From positions 372,001 through 436,000 of the forward strand of contig CAZVUO010000002.1 in the NCBI GenBank assembly GCA_964630235.1: DNA of 64,000 nucleotides, written 5' to 3'. Below are positions 15,948-23,913 of the stretch, one piece after another. The translations under genes and the position numbers were made by a program. Within the stretch, counting starts at the first letter, position 1; each line of letters opens with the position of its first letter. Source of the DNA: JBFLYH01 sp964630235. GTDB taxonomy: Bacteria; Oederibacteriota; JAAXVQ01; JAUVAV01. A model generated the notes under the pieces. The model worked only from the letters and a program-made list of their open reading frames with translations. It searched no databases and had not been told where the DNA came from.

Positions 15948-16298
15948 CTAAAGATGGCAGTATTGCTTGACCTGCGCCACGACCTGATCCACCTGGCCCA
16001 CCAGCTCCACCACGCTTTTCGCGAACTGGATCTGGTTGTTCACCGATTCCATGGCTTGAGCGGTCTGGGTTTGGGCGGCGCGCACTTCGGTGATCAAGGG
16101 GTGGGTTTCCGCGATTAAATCTTGATAGGCGTGATCAATCAGCTGTTTAAGCAGCTTCCGCAGATATTTCAGGGATTTCTCCAGCGATTCAGCTTGCTGT
16201 GTATGGCCGTGTTCATCCGCTTTCATCCGGCATTGGCTCAAGGAGCTTTGCAACACATTCAATTGTCCGATGAGCGAAATCGCATCTATCTCTGGCAT
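15948..16298 (-). CDS. Small all-helical protein
   Basis: 116 residues, no Cys-rich or membrane segments apart from one terminal Cys. Heptad-like pattern throughout (LKYLRKLLKQLIDHAYQDLI; AQAMESVNNQIQFAKSVVEL VGQVDQVVAQVKQY), suggesting a helical bundle or coiled coil. ATG 16298 follows the lipoprotein gene by 14 nt, so the two are probably co-transcribed and may interact. No family recognised. Confidence 0.6.
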   Translation of the reverse strand: MPEIDAISLIGQLNVLQSSLSQCRMKADEHGHTQQAESLEKSLKYLRKLLKQLIDHAYQDLIAETHPLITEVRAAQTQTAQAMESVNNQIQFAKSVVELVGQVDQVVAQVKQYCHL

Positions 16299-16312
16299 GG
16301 GCTGGTCTCCGG

Positions 16313-17218
16313 TTATTGGTCCTGTTTGAGGGTTTCGTATAAATGCCCCAGTTGCCGCCCTTCCTCGATCAGCAGTTGCAATCCCGGCCGGTCAAAAGTC
16401 AGGGCCGTGGATTTGACCGCCTGTTCCAGTTCCTTGTGCGCCTGCGGCAGGGCGGCGTAAATTTTCTCCATCTGCCGCAAGGCGTCCAAAATATCCATCA
16501 ATTTGTCGTTCAGGCTGTACATCCGTTCCACCAACGAAGCGCGGGAGCCTGCCGGAGTCTGCTTCCAGGCAGCCCGAATGGGCTCGTAGTGGTCGCTGTA
16601 GTAGGTCTTGAAATTCTCGCGGAGCAATTGGATCAGACGCGCGCACTGTTCCGCGTACTTCTCCACCACAGCCTGGTTTTCCCGGATGATTTTGCCCAGG
16701 GCTTCCAGCCTTTTCCCCCGGATGTATTCTCGCGCCGCTTCCACGGCCAAGGCCGAAAAGATCGGGATCCCCTCTTTGGGCGGAGCCCAGTTCAGGGCTT
16801 TAACCGCCGCCCCCGCATTCCGGTTCAATTGTTCGGCCAGGGATTCGAACGCCGCCGGATCATCCACCTGATTGTCCGCCAATTTCACCAATAGTCCGGC
16901 ATAGCCCTGCATGCTGTCATTGAGCGTCCAAAAGACTTTACGGGCTTGCTTGATGCGAAGGTAGAGAGGCGTGGTCTCCAGGGTCCATTCATAGCCCTGG
17001 CCCAGCTGCATGACCAGTTCGCTCAGCTGGCCGTCGAAGGTCCGCGCGTCCGCCGAGCGCACCCAATCCACGCCCAGGCCGAAAGACCCATCCATGGCGG
17101 TCTGGCCCTGCTGGACAGCGGCGTGAAAGGCTTGAAACGGCCGGGTGTTGAGCGAGGCGCAGCCCGCGATCAGCGGGAGCATTGAACAGGATAGGCATGC
17201 AACGTGAAAGGCGGTCAT
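16313..17218 (-). CDS. Helical lipoprotein
   Basis: 301 residues. Lipobox LPLIAGC gives a lipid-anchored Cys20. The mature protein is predicted almost entirely helical, with many Gln, Glu and Lys (QARKVFWTLNDSMQ; REYIRGKRLEALGKIIRENQ; LNDKLMDILDALRQMEKIYA). It resembles periplasmic helical-bundle lipoproteins of unknown role. It is followed by a second helical protein at 15948 (14-nt gap). Both sit between the two copies of the four-helix-bundle gene. Function not assignable. Confidence 0.7.
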   Translation of the reverse strand: MTAFHVACLSCSMLPLIAGCASLNTRPFQAFHAAVQQGQTAMDGSFGLGVDWVRSADARTFDGQLSELVMQLGQGYEWTLETTPLYLRIKQARKVFWTLNDSMQGYAGLLVKLADNQVDDPAAFESLAEQLNRNAGAAVKALNWAPPKEGIPIFSALAVEAAREYIRGKRLEALGKIIRENQAVVEKYAEQCARLIQLLRENFKTYYSDHYEPIRAAWKQTPAGSRASLVERMYSLNDKLMDILDALRQMEKIYAALPQAHKELEQAVKSTALTFDRPGLQLLIEEGRQLGHLYETLKQDQ

Positions 17219-17269
17219 GTAACACCCCCGGTGCGTGGTGGGGATATTATCTTCCTACCTGGGGAAAAA

Positions 17270-17354
17270 TCCCATCCTTAACTTCGCCCCAACCCGGCCG
17301 CGGGGATGAAGGTAGGCTTTCTATATTAATCAAGTTTGGTGTCCCGGTATTCTT
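17270..17354. repeat. Repeat cluster between lipoprotein and flavodoxin genes
   Basis: Holds GGGGATGAAGGTAGGCTTTC followed by ATTAATCAAGTTTGGTGTCC CGGTATTCTT (17325-17354). The same pair of blocks occurs at 21690-21743, and the second block alone at 19881-19910 and 21783-21841. It reaches the stop codon of the flavodoxin gene. Confidence 0.55.
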
Positions 17355-17763
17355 ACAACTTCGCGGCAAATTCCTCGAACGCCGCGTCAGGCTTGGGCCC
17401 GCGAAATTTGAATTCGGCAGCCACACAGCCGCCCCGGGCAGACACAGCCTCGGCCATTTTTTTCAAGGACGACCCCACGGCCAGCTTGTAGGTGCAAAAA
17501 AGCGCCACCTTTTTCCCCGCCAGATCAGGCAGGGCCCCGGCGAACTGCCGAAAGGGCTTGCTGGGCTGTTGCAAAATGATGAAAAGCCCACTGATCCAGC
17601 ATCCCAGTAAAAGCATATCCGCCCGTTTCAAGGCCACGGGATCAGCAGCCTGCAGGGCCGCCACCGCGCACAGATGGCCTTTGCCTTGCAGGATATTGGC
17701 CATGGCTTCCGCGGCTTGCTTGGTGATGCCGGTCTTGCTGTCATATACAATTGAGATGTTCAT
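17353..17763 (-). CDS. Flavodoxin-like protein
   Basis: 136 residues from ATG 17763 (AGGAGG 8 nt upstream; longer in-frame starts lack an RBS). NISIVYDSKTGITKQAAEAM is a flavodoxin phosphate-binding loop (S/T-x-T-G-x-T), then ADMLLLGCWISGLFIILQQP at the second FMN loop and KKVALFCTYKLAVGSSLKKM at the third. It likely binds FMN and works as a small cytoplasmic electron carrier or NAD(P)H-quinone-type reductase component. Redox partner unknown. Confidence 0.8.
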   Translation of the reverse strand: MNISIVYDSKTGITKQAAEAMANILQGKGHLCAVAALQAADPVALKRADMLLLGCWISGLFIILQQPSKPFRQFAGALPDLAGKKVALFCTYKLAVGSSLKKMAEAVSARGGCVAAEFKFRGPKPDAAFEEFAAKL

Positions 17764-17901
17764 ACCCAACCGCCTCCTGGTTAAAGTGGGTTGCATTGTA
17801 CCATACTCCGTTGGTTGGAAGGCAATACGGCAAGTGAATGCGGATGAAAGGGGCGGGCAGCTTGACATTAACCAACCACCCATTCAAGCTGTATTTATTG
17901 A

Positions 17902-17945
17902 TCCCCTCGCCCCGCGCAAGCGGGGAGAGGGCGAGGGTGAGGGGT
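17902..17945. repeat. GC-rich palindromic intergenic repeat
   Basis: CCCCTCGCCCCGCGC followed by AAGCGGGGAGAGGGCGAGGG: a hairpin of the widespread CCCTCxCCC...GGGxGAGGG type, related to the block at 4000-4050. It separates the flavodoxin gene from the four-helix-bundle gene. Confidence 0.55.
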
Positions 17946-17963
17946 AAATCCATGCGGAGGGAT

Positions 17964-18545
17964 TTAACCCGGGTCCCGGGTGGTCTTTCTCCTCTCCTCG
18001 GTCCGCGCTTTATATAGCCTTTCCGTGAACCCACCCTGCTTAATAAACCGTTCTTCCAGAGCAAGCAGTTGCTTGCCCAGCAGATAGCTCGCTTGGTTGA
18101 TCAGGCAGATCAGGGTATTGGCCGTCTGCTCCGCGGTTTTTATTCTTATGCCGTACGTGTCCGACTTGTCCGACTGGTCTGACCGGTCCGACAAATACTT
18201 TTGCCGTATTGCCAGCGCCTCGGCCGAGCCCTTGTCCCATTGCCGCAGGCCGCGCTGGCGCAGGAAATCCTCGTAATCTAATAAAAGCTCTTCCAGACTG
18301 GCGCGCGCAACGCCAGTTAGTTTGAGCTCGGTCTTGCGCGAGGTGGCCGAGGCCATGCTCCCTTCTGCGATGTTCTGCACCCCGCTGCGTGCTGCCTGGA
18401 CCATCTGGTCGTAGGTTCGGGAGTGCCGGTCCACAAACCGGCTGCAAAATATGATCGTGGCGTCGTAGACAAGTTGCGCGGCCTGGAAACTGCGGAGCTT
18501 GCGGTAACCGCCGTGGGGTGGGATCAGGGATCCAGGGTCGTTCAT
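17964..18545 (-). CDS. Four-helix-bundle protein with suffix domain (23S IVS-type family)
   Basis: 193 residues. Family features: GGYRKLRSFQAAQLVYDATI, FCSRFVDRHSRTYDQMVQAA, ARSGVQNIAEGSMASATSRK and LEELLLDYEDFLRQRGL make the four-helix bundle; the second part (TANTLICLINQASYLLGKQL, FIKQGGFTERLYK) is the 'suffix' domain that follows it in a subset of members. These proteins were first seen in 23S rRNA intervening sequences but are mostly scattered in genomes, function unknown. It contains a short SDRSDQSDKSD repeat. A truncated, nearly identical copy lies 2.5 kb away at 15435. Confidence 0.82.
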   Translation of the reverse strand: MNDPGSLIPPHGGYRKLRSFQAAQLVYDATIIFCSRFVDRHSRTYDQMVQAARSGVQNIAEGSMASATSRKTELKLTGVARASLEELLLDYEDFLRQRGLRQWDKGSAEALAIRQKYLSDRSDQSDKSDTYGIRIKTAEQTANTLICLINQASYLLGKQLLALEERFIKQGGFTERLYKARTEERRKTTRDPG

Positions 18546-18673
18546 GGGTCAGCCTCCAGCAAGGGTGCTGGAGGATTAGACCAGGCAGGGGCTAAAAACC
18601 TTGCGCATAAAATGATAGGTTTGCTTTTTTATAGTAAAATATAACTATTAAGGGTTGGTTGAAAGGATCAACC

Positions 18674-19807
18674 ATGACCAAACACCAAACACCTTTATCG
18701 GTCCTGATCAAGCGCATCGCCCACAAAGACCCTGAGGTTCGCGCCGCGACACTTTATGCATTATCAGACCGAGGCCAATGGGCGGACGTGGCGGCACCCG
18801 CTCTCGCAGACTCTTTTCGTAATAATCGTTCTTCCGCTGAACAAAATCACATTCTTAGAACATTGGTAGCGGTGGCACCTAAAGCGACCATCACTTGGGA
18901 TATTTTGCGTTCGGTTTCTAACCATGGTAATAGATCTCAAAAAGAGATCGTTTTAGATTTCATTGAAAAAGATAGGCCGCCAACAGAACAAGCCGCACTT
19001 TTAATTCGTATCATGATCGATCAACCCGACGATAGCAACTTCGATCAGATCATTAAACTCGCCCGGCGATACTTTCCAATCCAGGAAATAACAACTAAAT
19101 TGTCGGAACATTTTCAGAAGGGTGATCTCCCAACCAGGTCCAGCCTTTTGAGCGCAGTTTCAATTTTAGGCCGGCAAGCGTGGGGCCTTGTGCCCGATCT
19201 AATAATGGCCTTATATGAATTGCCGCCGCGGGAGGCTTCCAAGAGAAAAGGGTTCTTTTTTATCTCTTTGGATCCAACTGATTGGTATCGAGATACGTTG
19301 ATCGAACTCCTGTTAGATATCGGCCCCGTCCCAGATGAGATCGCACCGGCGCTCTTGAAAGCGCTCACCACTCCCAATGGGACATTTCACCTGTTCGATA
19401 CCAGCGTTATTGATCATTATTGGGCGAATAGCGAAAGCTGGTTTTCTCATCTGCACTTTTATTACGCGCAGGCCTTGGTCGCTCATCCTCAAACTTGCAA
19501 CGATATTTTTGATTATTTACTTCAATCTCTTCACCATCCCAATTACCATGTGCGCCGGTATGCTGCGGAATTATTGGGAGCATATGGCCAAGATGGAAAG
19601 AAGGCCGTGGAGGGACTGATCCACGCGCTCCTGGAGGATAAATATTACCGCGTACGTTATTACGCAGCCCAGTCGTTACAGAAGATCGGCGAGTATTGCA
19701 CGGAAGCCAGACAAGCCATTCCGGCCCTTAAGCGTGCTTTACAAGACCCGGATTATTCGGTGAGGAAGTATTCCCAGGAAGCATTGAAGTTCTTGGAAAT
19801 AAGGTAG
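18674..19807 (+). CDS. HEAT-repeat protein
   Basis: 377 residues from ATG 18674 (GAAAGGAT upstream). At least six HEAT/PBS-lyase repeats: IKRIAHKDPEVRAATLYALS near the N-terminus; NYHVRRYAAELLGAYGQDGK, KYYRVRYYAAQSLQKIGEY and DPDYSVRKYSQEALKFL at the C-terminus. Cytoplasmic, no catalytic motif; likely a protein-protein scaffold. Base composition (near 47% GC by eye) is lower than the core genes, consistent with its place in an accessory region. It is a lone plus-strand gene. Partner unknown. Confidence 0.82.
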   Translation: MTKHQTPLSVLIKRIAHKDPEVRAATLYALSDRGQWADVAAPALADSFRNNRSSAEQNHILRTLVAVAPKATITWDILRSVSNHGNRSQKEIVLDFIEKDRPPTEQAALLIRIMIDQPDDSNFDQIIKLARRYFPIQEITTKLSEHFQKGDLPTRSSLLSAVSILGRQAWGLVPDLIMALYELPPREASKRKGFFFISLDPTDWYRDTLIELLLDIGPVPDEIAPALLKALTTPNGTFHLFDTSVIDHYWANSESWFSHLHFYYAQALVAHPQTCNDIFDYLLQSLHHPNYHVRRYAAELLGAYGQDGKKAVEGLIHALLEDKYYRVRYYAAQSLQKIGEYCTEARQAIPALKRALQDPDYSVRKYSQEALKFLEIR

Positions 19808-19880
19808 CGCTTTCAGGCGGAGAGGGTTGGAGGGAAAAGTCAGGAGCGAGGGAGAGGTGGGGTCATCGGGACACTCAAAC

Positions 19881-19950
19881 TTAATTAAGTATGGCGTCTC
19901 TGGAATTCTTCATGTTTTTATTTTAATATTTTAACTCCGTCCCCATAGCC
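19881..19950. repeat. AAGTATGG-type repeat unit, copy 1
   Basis: TTAATTAAGTATGGCGTCTC TGGAATTCTT at 19881-19910, then ATTTTAACTCCGTCCCC. The same two blocks in the same order occur twice at 21711-21907. No gene fits between the HEAT gene and the coiled-coil gene. Confidence 0.5.
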
Positions 19951-19981
19951 CTCTAGGAAGAAGTCGCCGGAATTCAGAGTT

Positions 19982-20242
19982 TCAGGCGACTTTATTTTCC
20001 AGGCGGGTGACGCGCATATCCAGCTTGGCCAGGTCCTCGGCATCGGCCTTGCGGCGCAGTTCGTGCTTGATCTCGGTCTGTCCTTCGTGCAGCAGGGCGA
20101 CTTCATGTTTGATTATTTGAATGTCCGCCTCCACCCGGTCAAAACGGTGATTCATGACCTCAACGATTTTCTTCTGATTCTCTTCAAATCTCTCAACCAC
20201 TGTTTTGAATTCAGTCATGGTAATTTTCCCTTCTTCCGTCAT
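19982..20242 (-). CDS. Short coiled-coil protein
   Basis: 86 residues from ATG 20242, chosen because GGGAGG lies 6 nt upstream. TEFKTVVERFEENQKKIVEV, RFDRVEADIQIIKHEVALLH and LDMRVTRLENKVA form one continuous amphipathic helix with heptads, as in many small uncharacterised coiled-coil proteins. Soluble, highly charged, ends in a typical RVTRLENKV motif. Possibly a subunit of an oligomeric scaffold. No neighbour gives a hint of its role. Confidence 0.68.
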   Translation of the reverse strand: MTEEGKITMTEFKTVVERFEENQKKIVEVMNHRFDRVEADIQIIKHEVALLHEGQTEIKHELRRKADAEDLAKLDMRVTRLENKVA

Positions 20243-20370
20243 TTCCAGCCTCCCAATTCTGGGCGATAAGGATAGAACTGTCAATTGGCAATTCCAATAT
20301 CCTTAGACCAGGGGGAGGGGGAAACCATGCGGTTATCGTTGATTTTTTTTAATAACAATTGTTGTGCCAT

Positions 20371-21369
20371 TCATTGCGTCACATTGATCTTCAAATGATA
20401 CCAAGGCCCATAGGTATCCCTGAAGATAAGCTCTTTCTCTCCCGGTTCCTCTGGGGAAACTTGATAAAAATACCCATAATTGATCTTGACCTGTGACTCC
20501 CCACTTATTCTTAAAAATCGATCACCATCGCCAGCAGCAATATTATCGTCGATCACAATTATTTCACCCGCATGGCAACTGACCGATTCTTCGAAATAAG
20601 CATCATATTCACTCGGATTATATGTGAGATATTTATCGTTGTAATAGAACCGTAGCTGATCGCCAATAGATTCCAGCCACAATCGATTCACGCCTGTAGT
20701 ATTCGTTTTATATCTAGTCGTGTCTCTTTTCATTTCAAACTTATTGTTTGAAGAGTAAATGATATATCTTGCCATTCCACCTTTAAGCGACAGTGCACCA
20801 TCTCTAATATCAACATTACCATAGTTATAGGCCGAAGGGCTTTCCCATATAACCGCCGGTGTTTTTCCGGCGTCATATTTTAGTATTTGGATTGCCATCA
20901 CTCTTATTTTGCCATTTATATATCCGATCAAAAGATACACGGCATTCCCAACCCGTATCGGCAAACATTGCAGGTCATCAGCGATCATGTCATTATCATC
21001 ATTAAAGATCAATTCATAACCTAAATGTCGGCTGCTTATAATTCCATATCGAAAGAACGCGCCACCATGCGTTCTAAACGCGAATAATATTTCCTTTTTA
21101 CGGTGGTCGCCAAGAAAATCAAACGCCATTATTTCTACATCAAATATCTCTGGTTCATTGATATTGGTCAGCTTAAGGACCTGTTTTAAGAGTTTCTCTT
21201 TTTCCTCACCCTCAATTACATCGAAAGATTCTCTGGTTATCTCCTCATATGGCTGTCCAATTACTACGCTAGGATTAGGGTAATCTGGTATCACTGCCCC
21301 AAGCGCGAACACGCCCCCAACAAGCGCGCTAGAAAATGCTAGTAATAGGTTTTTATTGGGCAGTTTCAT
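20371..21369 (-). CDS. Exported protein of unknown function
   Basis: 332 residues. N-terminal signal or anchor (LLLAFSSALVGGVFALGAVI). The rest is a beta-rich soluble region without membrane segments: IFDVEIMAFDFLGDHRKKEI LFAF resembles FG-GAP/VCBS-type blades, and YLLIGYINGKIRVMAIQILK continues the pattern, so a small beta-propeller is possible but not shown. RBS AGAGGT before ATG 21369. GC near 42%, lower than core genes. It does not carry the sorting-type C-terminal domain of the other exported proteins here. Confidence 0.6.
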   Translation of the reverse strand: MKLPNKNLLLAFSSALVGGVFALGAVIPDYPNPSVVIGQPYEEITRESFDVIEGEEKEKLLKQVLKLTNINEPEIFDVEIMAFDFLGDHRKKEILFAFRTHGGAFFRYGIISSRHLGYELIFNDDNDMIADDLQCLPIRVGNAVYLLIGYINGKIRVMAIQILKYDAGKTPAVIWESPSAYNYGNVDIRDGALSLKGGMARYIIYSSNNKFEMKRDTTRYKTNTTGVNRLWLESIGDQLRFYYNDKYLTYNPSEYDAYFEESVSCHAGEIIVIDDNIAAGDGDRFLRISGESQVKINYGYFYQVSPEEPGEKELIFRDTYGPWYHLKINVTQ

Positions 21370-21430
21370 GCGCTTTACCTCTGCATTATATTAGACCAAC
21401 AGGAGGGAAAACCCTTTCGAGGTATTTACT

Positions 21431-21574
21431 TTATTTCCGCATTGCCTTTACTTCTGCCTCGGCATTGGCTTTGCGCGCCGCAGCCGCCATTTCCGTTGTG
21501 ACGATGGTCTGGCCAATAGGCGCGAGCGCCAGGCCCGCGAGCTTGATGTGTTGGATGCCAAAGGGGAAGCCGAT
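21431..21574 (-). pseudogene. yccF: C-terminal remnant of a YccF-domain membrane protein
   Basis: 47 codons ending in TAA: IGFPFGIQHIKLAGLALAPI, GQTIVTTEMAAAARKANAEA. This matches the C-terminal third of YccF proteins (E. coli YccF has IGIPVGIANFKIAAIALWPV and GRRVVSVETAQAAREANA). The N-terminal two thirds, with the first membrane helices, are missing. The break coincides with the edge of element A copy 2 at 21573, which suggests the element, or a deletion anchored in it, destroyed the gene. Confidence 0.72.
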
Positions 21575-21697
21575 GGAGCCCCCCGGCCTCCTGGCCGGGG
21601 TACCCCGTCAGATCGCGGCACACCCTGACATGGCAGGGCGACATCCCCGGAGCAGGAAATTCACATTTATCCCCAGGGTTTCCTGCGTAGGGGATGA
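21573..21697 (+). repeat. Dispersed palindromic element A, copy 2
   Basis: ATGGAGCCCCCCGGCC, loop, GGCCGGGGTACCCC, then AGGGCGACATCCCCGGAGCA, TTCACATTTATCCCCAGGG and GCGTAGGGGATGAAGG. Same block order as the copy at 10065. It abuts the yccF remnant on one side and the AAGTATGG repeat units on the other. Confidence 0.7.
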
Positions 21698-21710
21698 AGG
21701 TGGCTTTCTA

Positions 21711-21907
21711 TTATAATTAAGTATGGTGGCCCCGGAATTCTTTATTCTTTAAACTAATAAGCTAACTCCGGCACCGATATTTATTAATTAAGTATGGTGT
21801 CCCCGGAACTCTTCTTTAAGTATAATGTCGCCGGGATTCCTAGAATCCCACGCTTGCCGCTTGAAAAAGCCCGAAGGACTTAAACTAACAAACCAACTCC
21901 GGCACCA
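21711..21907. repeat. AAGTATGG-type repeat units, copies 2 and 3
   Basis: AATTAAGTATGGTGGCCCCG GAATTC at 21715-21740 leads to TTAAACTAATAAGCTAACTC CGGCACCG. TTAATTAAGTATGGTGTCCC CGGAACTCTT (21785-21813) and AAGTATAATGTCGCCGGGAT (21818-21837) lead to TTAAACTAACAAACCAACTC CGGCACC (21880-21906). This is a short head-to-tail array of a composite unit. Apart from it, 21370-21919 contains only the yccF remnant and element A. Confidence 0.55.
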
Positions 21908-21919
21908 TTCACATGATCA

Positions 21920-22579
21920 TCATGAAATAAATATTGCCATGACAATAACCGAGATTATAGCTCCAACTATTGCACTAATTAGACTAATTATTATCTCGTC
22001 TTTTTTTCTAGTAAAAAATCCCTCATAACTATTTCTATTTTTTAAATGAACTATTGAATGATTTATCATGGATAATCTAAAACCCCAAATTAGAAATAGA
22101 AATATGATTAGGATATAACTAACCAAAATAGCAATTGCTAAAGGAATAGAATACTTTGCTAAATAACCAGCAGTTTCCCTTGGTATCAAATTAAGTAATA
22201 TAATTAGCAATAACGGAAACCAGGCATTAGCAAAATATCTCACAAATCTAAATCTCTTTCTTAATATCGCCTGGATTTTATGGATGATACCATAAGTATT
22301 TGTACTATCTTCGGAGCCATATAATGCCGCAGAATCTTTTTTAAATTCTAAGCTGATATAGGGATTGTGAGAACTAAAGGATACATCATTCAGTATATCG
22401 ATTCCTTGCCCAGTTTGATGATTTAAACATTCCTCAAGATTTTTGTACTCGAATTCATTCGTTTCAATTTGATGTTCTTTTGTATTTTCATTAAATACAC
22501 CTTCAATTTCTTTAAGATCTTCCAAATATAATCGAATAGCGGGTATTTTGACCCTTATTGATTTTTTCTTTTTTATCAT
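21920..22579 (-). CDS. Unknown membrane protein of AT-rich gene pair
   Basis: 219 residues from ATG 22579 (AGGTGA upstream). The first ~110 residues are soluble and acidic (LEDLKEIEGVFNENTKEHQI; EFEYKNLEECLNHQTGQGID). Then three membrane helices: FPLLLIILLNLIP, YSIPLAIAILVSYILIIFLF and, at the C-terminus, IISLISAIVGAIISVIVMAI. The gene is strongly AT-rich, unlike most of the window, pointing to transfer. It follows the 22684 gene by 104 nt on the same strand. No family recognised; a cytoplasmic sensor joined to a membrane module is one reading. Confidence 0.6.
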   Translation of the reverse strand: MIKKKKSIRVKIPAIRLYLEDLKEIEGVFNENTKEHQIETNEFEYKNLEECLNHQTGQGIDILNDVSFSSHNPYISLEFKKDSAALYGSEDSTNTYGIIHKIQAILRKRFRFVRYFANAWFPLLLIILLNLIPRETAGYLAKYSIPLAIAILVSYILIIFLFLIWGFRLSMINHSIVHLKNRNSYEGFFTRKKDEIIISLISAIVGAIISVIVMAIFIS

Positions 22580-22683
22580 AATGTTATCTTCACCTAGTTC
22601 TTTGTTAGGATAATAATATTGGTGATGTTGATAATTAAACAAGTATTATTTTTATCATAATGACAGGCTAATAAACGTCTCGG

Positions 22684-23490
22684 CTATTTAATATATAGTC
22701 GTGGGAATTTCGTCGGATCAATTGCTCTTATTACCATGGAAAATGTTTCAATATTAATAATAGCATTCATCTTAACCTTTTCGATCGGTTTATAAACTTT
22801 CGAATCTTCCCCAACACTTGCGCAGAACTCAATAAACCGGCGTACATATTGCGTAATAATATTATTATCATGAACTTCATTTTTTCCAAATAGTGATAAT
22901 ACTTTTTCAACGACAATATCCATTTTTTCCTCGTCATTCTGTAATATTTGCCTCTCCTTACGTAGAGCTTGTACTAGTTCTCCTTTCACCTTAAACCATA
23001 AGTTTCTCAGCGCATTTGAGATAGCCCGAAAATCTCTACTTGGTGTATTTGTTATATTTATCAACTCATCGGCAGGCTCATTCAAATGTGGCCATAATTC
23101 ACTCACAACATTTTTAATATTATTAATTTCTTGTTTTAAGATCCCAAGTCTCTCAGCTTCTTGTAGTAGCTCTTTCTTCCACTGTTCTTCATCGGCCTTA
23201 CTTTCACTAACGGCAGGCCAGGTATTTGCTATAGAAAATGTTTGATTGGCACATGCAGAAGCTAAAGAATATCCATAAGATGCATTGGTGTATTCATTCC
23301 GCAAAATAGTTACCATTGGTTGAAGGTCCGCTCTTAAAACCGGTCTTATTCTTTCCGGGGCACCAAAATATCCGTCTTCTGTTATTTTCAGATTGAAGTA
23401 AGCTGTTATTCCACCTTCTGCTTGCACTTTACTTTTATTTACAACATATTTTAAATCTTCTTCAAATTTTCTCTCTTCGTCTTCAGACAT
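22684..23490 (-). CDS. Unknown soluble protein of AT-rich gene pair
   Basis: 268 residues from ATG 23490, chosen for its GGGAGG RBS 7 nt upstream. No signal or membrane segment. The N-terminal third is mixed alpha/beta (GGITAYFNLKITEDGYFGAP), the rest helical (EEQWKKELLQEAERLGILKQ; LRNLWFKVKGELVQALRKER). AT-rich like its neighbour at 21920, with codon use unlike the surrounding GC-rich genes. The pair looks like a recent acquisition. Whether it is a defence, phage-derived or conflict module cannot be decided from sequence alone. Confidence 0.58.
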   Translation of the reverse strand: MSEDEERKFEEDLKYVVNKSKVQAEGGITAYFNLKITEDGYFGAPERIRPVLRADLQPMVTILRNEYTNASYGYSLASACANQTFSIANTWPAVSESKADEEQWKKELLQEAERLGILKQEINNIKNVVSELWPHLNEPADELINITNTPSRDFRAISNALRNLWFKVKGELVQALRKERQILQNDEEKMDIVVEKVLSLFGKNEVHDNNIITQYVRRFIEFCASVGEDSKVYKPIEKVKMNAIINIETFSMVIRAIDPTKFPRLYIK

Positions 23491-23533
23491 TTTCAATCCT
23501 CCCAATTTAATCATTTATAGCCTAGGAACGTTG

Positions 23534-23911
23534 TTATTTTATTATTTTTTCCTTCCCTTTTGTAATGCCTCCCTCCCCCACCCTATATCTCACAATCCTC
23601 TTCACCAACCCCACTGGCATTGGCTTATCCAGGGGGAATTGGACGGTGCCGGTTGCGGTTTTGTAGGCGGACAGTTCCTTTTTAAAGGCTTTGATGCCGC
23701 TGGGGCCGGGGTAAAGGCCGACATGCTTTTTAAAGGCCGCGTAATAGACCAGCGGTTTACCATTAAGCCAGAACCCAGCCACGCCGTAGCCCATTTTTTC
23801 CTCGGCTTTCGGCGCGGCGGACCGGATGGCTTTGCGCATGGCTTGTAAGGCTGGCTGGACTTCCTTGGGGCGGGATTTGATGTAGGCTTCCACGGTTGCG
23901 ATCTTTTTCAT
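23534..23911 (-). CDS. DUF1801 family protein
   Basis: 125 residues from ATG 23911 (AAAGAGGTG RBS; an in-frame GTG 6 nt upstream is less likely). Family signature: ATVEAYIKSRPKEVQPALQA MRKAIRSAAPKAEEKMGYGV, then KPLVYYAAFKKHVGLYPGPS and the C-terminal FPLDKPMPVGLVKRIVRYRV. DUF1801/YdhG-like proteins adopt a frataxin-like or Bet v1-unrelated alpha/beta fold; one Bacillus member was described as an iron chaperone. The role here is unknown. Small, cytoplasmic, 2 bp away from the secreted beta-helix gene's stop. Confidence 0.85.
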   Translation of the reverse strand: MKKIATVEAYIKSRPKEVQPALQAMRKAIRSAAPKAEEKMGYGVAGFWLNGKPLVYYAAFKKHVGLYPGPSGIKAFKKELSAYKTATGTVQFPLDKPMPVGLVKRIVRYRVGEGGITKGKEKIIK

Positions 23912-23913
23912 GT

